64,000 nucleotides of DNA from Arenibacter nanhaiticus. GTDB taxonomy: Bacteria; Bacteroidota; Bacteroidia; Flavobacteriales; Flavobacteriaceae. Made by a program: the position numbers and the translations under genes. Below are positions 61,789-64,000 of this stretch, in pieces. Below the pieces are notes generated by a model. The model was given only the letters and a program-made list of their open reading frames with translations, had not been told where the DNA came from and did no database searches. The stretch lies in NCBI RefSeq assembly GCF_900141935.1, contig NZ_FQYX01000016.1:1-64000 (forward strand), in the 5' to 3' direction. Each line of letters begins with the position of its first letter. The first letter of the stretch is position 1.

Positions 61789-62970
61789 GATATTCTTCAT
61801 AAAACCGAAAACTTTGTCATCGATTTATTGGCTCAGAATCTGAACCCCAAGTATGTATACCATAATTTATGGCATACAGAACAGGTGGTTAAAAGTACTA
61901 AAGAAATATTAAGTTTTTATGATTTAGGTAAAGAAGAAAACGAGCTAATAACATTGGCTGCATGGCTTCACGATACGGGGTATATAGAAGGAAGCGAAAA
62001 TCACGAAGAGAGAAGTTGTAAAATTGCCCAGGAATTTCTGAAAGAACAAGCCTATCCGACAGCCTCGATCGCTAAAATATGTAATTACATCCTTGCTACA
62101 AAAAGATATTACCAACCACAAAGTCTTCCTGAAAAAATTATACGCGATGCCGATTGCGCTCATTTTTCAAAGCCTAATTTCCAAGAAATATCCGAGCTAT
62201 TGCGCAAAGAACTGATAGCTATTGAGGATAAGGAAATAACCCCTAAAAAATGGCGGGAACAAAACATAAAAATGTTGGCATTGGAACATGAGTACAATAC
62301 AGACTATGCCATTGAAAACTGGAAAGGCGAAAAGAATAAAAATTTACAAAAATTAAAGAAAGATAAAAAGACCGAAAAAAATATAGCCAAAAAAGAACGG
62401 TTAAAGGCAAAATACAAAAGCGATGGTCCGGACCGAGGCATACAAACCTTGTATAGGGTAACCCTAAGAAACCATATCACCTTGAGTAATATCGCCGATA
62501 CCAAGGCCAACATATTATTATCTGTCAACGCGATTATTATCTCTTTGGTCCTTGCCAATTTAATTCCCAAATTGGATAATCCCCACAATTATTATTTGGT
62601 ATACCCTACGGCCATATTTGTGACCTTTAGCGTTATTTCTATGGTATTGGCCATTGTTGCCACAAGACCCAACGTTACCCAAGGAAAATTTACCAAAGAA
62701 GATGTTGCGCAACGAAAGGTAAATTTATTGTTTTTTGGCAATTTCCATAAAATGAGCCTGCCCGATTTTGAATGGGCCATCAACGAATTGGTCAAAGACA
62801 AGGAATATATTTACTCCTCCCTTACAAAAGACCTGTATTTCTTGGGGTTAGTTCTCGACAGGAAATATAAAATTCTACGCCTGACCTATTTGATCTTTAT
62901 GATAGGCATGATTTTATCTGTGATTGCCTTTGGCATTTCCTTTAAGTATTATGGCTCTTTGCGCGTTTGA
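61783..62970 (+). CDS. HD-domain phosphohydrolase fused to Pycsar-effector-type (PycTM/DUF5706) membrane domain
   Basis: 395 residues. Residues about 1-175 form an HD phosphohydrolase: H27 and H31 (YHNLWH), H63-D64 (AWLHDTGY) and D122/D124 (IRDADCAHF). A lysine-rich linker (about 183-212) leads to the PycTM-type domain: TLYRVTLRNHITLSNIADTK, then TM helices at about 246-262, 271-293 and 367-387, with FFGNFHKMSLPDFEW before the last. PycTM proteins are membrane effectors triggered by cyclic pyrimidine nucleotides in Pycsar defence. No cyclase gene is seen nearby, so this standalone fusion may be a housekeeping or self-contained version. Domains are firm; the role is inference. Confidence 0.82.
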   Translation: MSDILHKTENFVIDLLAQNLNPKYVYHNLWHTEQVVKSTKEILSFYDLGKEENELITLAAWLHDTGYIEGSENHEERSCKIAQEFLKEQAYPTASIAKICNYILATKRYYQPQSLPEKIIRDADCAHFSKPNFQEISELLRKELIAIEDKEITPKKWREQNIKMLALEHEYNTDYAIENWKGEKNKNLQKLKKDKKTEKNIAKKERLKAKYKSDGPDRGIQTLYRVTLRNHITLSNIADTKANILLSVNAIIISLVLANLIPKLDNPHNYYLVYPTAIFVTFSVISMVLAIVATRPNVTQGKFTKEDVAQRKVNLLFFGNFHKMSLPDFEWAINELVKDKEYIYSSLTKDLYFLGLVLDRKYKILRLTYLIFMIGMILSVIAFGISFKYYGSLRV

Positions 62971-63007
62971 TAAAAAGGTATCGATAGGGCAAAAAATGGA
63001 ACGTATT

Positions 63008-64000
63008 TCAGACCTCCATCAGGTCGGCATAATCATAGGTTTTTGAGGTATTGCCTTTTTTTCCATATAATATTTCTACCCTGATGGCTTTTAATCCAGA
63101 AACACCTTGGAGGCCCTCTAGTTCTAGGAGTTCTATTTGATCGCCAAAATACCCCTTAGATTTTAAAAATTTGATATACCGTAGGTATTCTACTTCTTCT
63201 TGCTTTTGTGAGTACACAATAGATAGTTTTCCAGGAACCGTCAATCGTTCATTGGTGCCTTTAATAAAAGACTTGTCTATACGTTTTTTTATCACTTCAT
63301 AACGGGCATTATAGGTACCATCAACATCAAAGCGTTTTTCGTCCATTCTAAACCGTATCGACAAGGAAGTATTATATACCAATAAAAGAGATGCTACATC
63401 TAATTGTACGGGAAGTTTTGGTTTTAACTGATAAAAGGTATTTTCCATCTCGCACATCACCTGTAATTGCCATAACCTTAAGTTATTTAAATGCATGGTA
63501 TGGTACTCCCTATCGGTAACCATAGAATCTCCTATAAACAAGTTATGTTCTATACCATCGGTCTTGTATCTTTCAAAATAATGCGGAAACATATTCTGTG
63601 CCTGGTCCTGGTGTTTGTCGAGGACATGAGCCAACTTTTTATTGATCTGTGAGACACTTTCGTCATAGTTTCGCCTATGGTCATAATAGGTAGCAGTATT
63701 TGGATCTATATTGGCCCTATACTGCACTATCAACTGTTCTAGAGCGGGGGATGCATCCTCCAAATGCTCTAAAACCGGGTGTATTTCGGTATTGATAAAA
63801 TCATAAATTGTTTGTTCGCTACTGGTGTATAGGGACTCCTTTATTTCTTCTAAATAATTGTTTACCTGAAATATCAGTTCTTCATAAACGGGCAGTTTAT
63901 TTAAGACCCAAGCGGCGGTCAAAACCTTATGTATTTCTGATAACTGAATCGTCAAATCGCGTTGGATGGCAAGATTCCGAGATTCGGAAGAGTCCTTAAT
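63008..64000 (-). CDS. C-terminal part of a large protein running off the right edge
   Basis: The frame is open to the window edge with no start before it; translation from 64000 reads IKDSSESRNLAIQ... and continues to a stop at 63008, giving at least 330 residues. A TTG near 63955 is not a real start. It is mostly alpha-helical and charged (VYEELIFQVNNYLEEIKESLY, YDHRRNYDESVSQINKKLAHVL), with a beta-rich tail. No motif I can name; it resembles the C-terminal half of long flavobacterial GAF-containing proteins, but only weakly. It converges on the HD-PycTM gene with a 37-base gap. Confidence 0.75.
   Translation of the reverse strand: MKDSSESRNLAIQRDLTIQLSEIHKVLTAAWVLNKLPVYEELIFQVNNYLEEIKESLYTSSEQTIYDFINTEIHPVLEHLEDASPALEQLIVQYRANIDPNTATYYDHRRNYDESVSQINKKLAHVLDKHQDQAQNMFPHYFERYKTDGIEHNLFIGDSMVTDREYHTMHLNNLRLWQLQVMCEMENTFYQLKPKLPVQLDVASLLLVYNTSLSIRFRMDEKRFDVDGTYNARYEVIKKRIDKSFIKGTNERLTVPGKLSIVYSQKQEEVEYLRYIKFLKSKGYFGDQIELLELEGLQGVSGLKAIRVEILYGKKGNTSKTYDYADLMEV

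Noticed and set aside
1-64000. CRISPR arrays, tRNA or rRNA genes, insertion sequences, prophage
   Set aside because: No regularly spaced repeats, no tRNA T-loop outside coding sequence, no transposase or integrase motifs were found by reading.

Overview
The window reads as chromosomal DNA of a marine member of the Flavobacteriaceae (Bacteroidota; Zobellia/Maribacter/Arenibacter-like). Supporting features are the low-to-moderate GC, the SusC/SusD pair, UnbV-type VCBS lipoproteins, the succinylated-ornithine style of arginine operon, mevalonate-pathway genes, an arsenosugar-type gene set, and repeated -7 promoter boxes of the Bacteroidota form TAnnTTTG. No rRNA, tRNA, CRISPR array, insertion sequence or phage gene was seen. 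Genus-level placement is inference.

Layout. 1-803: non-coding, with the first of three copies of an ~80 bp dispersed repeat (the others at 29369 and 45839). 804-5303: arsenosugar-type operon (rhodanese, TIGR04282 transferase, purine nucleoside phosphorylase, ArsM-like methyltransferase, DUF547, TIGR04283 glycosyltransferase); the radical SAM ArsS normally linked to these is not in the window. 5441-9698: a GH113-like lipoprotein, then a flavoprotein and a NapH/CcoG-like polyferredoxin that look like one electron-transfer unit. 9852-13530: three-gene membrane glycan module (DPM-like GT2, cellulose-synthase-like GT2, GT87-like). 13544-23952: arginine/proline operon (GNAT, argG, argC, proC, argD, proB, argF', argB, argE-like, argH), preceded by a 27-codon leader ORF with three consecutive Arg codons. 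The carbamoyltransferase has Ser at its specificity residue, which points to succinyl-ornithine chemistry.

24081-28736 (minus strand): a secreted orphan, an RluB-type pseudouridine synthase, a UbiA prenyltransferase, mevalonate kinase and diphosphomevalonate decarboxylase. 28831-34463: TspO, DUF1697, glpK-glpF, a HI0933-type flavoprotein and a glycerophosphodiesterase lipoprotein, so glycerol and glycerophosphodiester use are adjacent. 34481-47580: an alpha-glucan/disaccharide locus. A LacI regulator, beta-phosphoglucomutase, GH65 phosphorylase and cytoplasmic GH13 run leftward, and SusC-SusD run rightward. A LacI-type palindrome sits in between, and a sodium/solute symporter gene converges from the right. 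48106-56048: two tandem UnbV-type VCBS lipoproteins and a vanadium-haloperoxidase/PAP2 lipoprotein in one tight operon.

56135-64000: a membrane-anchored GyrI-like protein and a propeller-like lipoprotein. Next is a 1237-residue lipoprotein combining a metallophosphoesterase, a central region that looks kinase-like, and an outer-membrane barrel. Divergent from it is an HD-phosphohydrolase fused to a Pycsar-effector-type membrane domain. Last is the C-terminal part of a large protein that runs off the right edge. The most novel-looking items are the HD-PycTM fusion, the cryptic kinase-like domain, the Arg-rich leader peptide, and two hairpins that abut or cover start codons.
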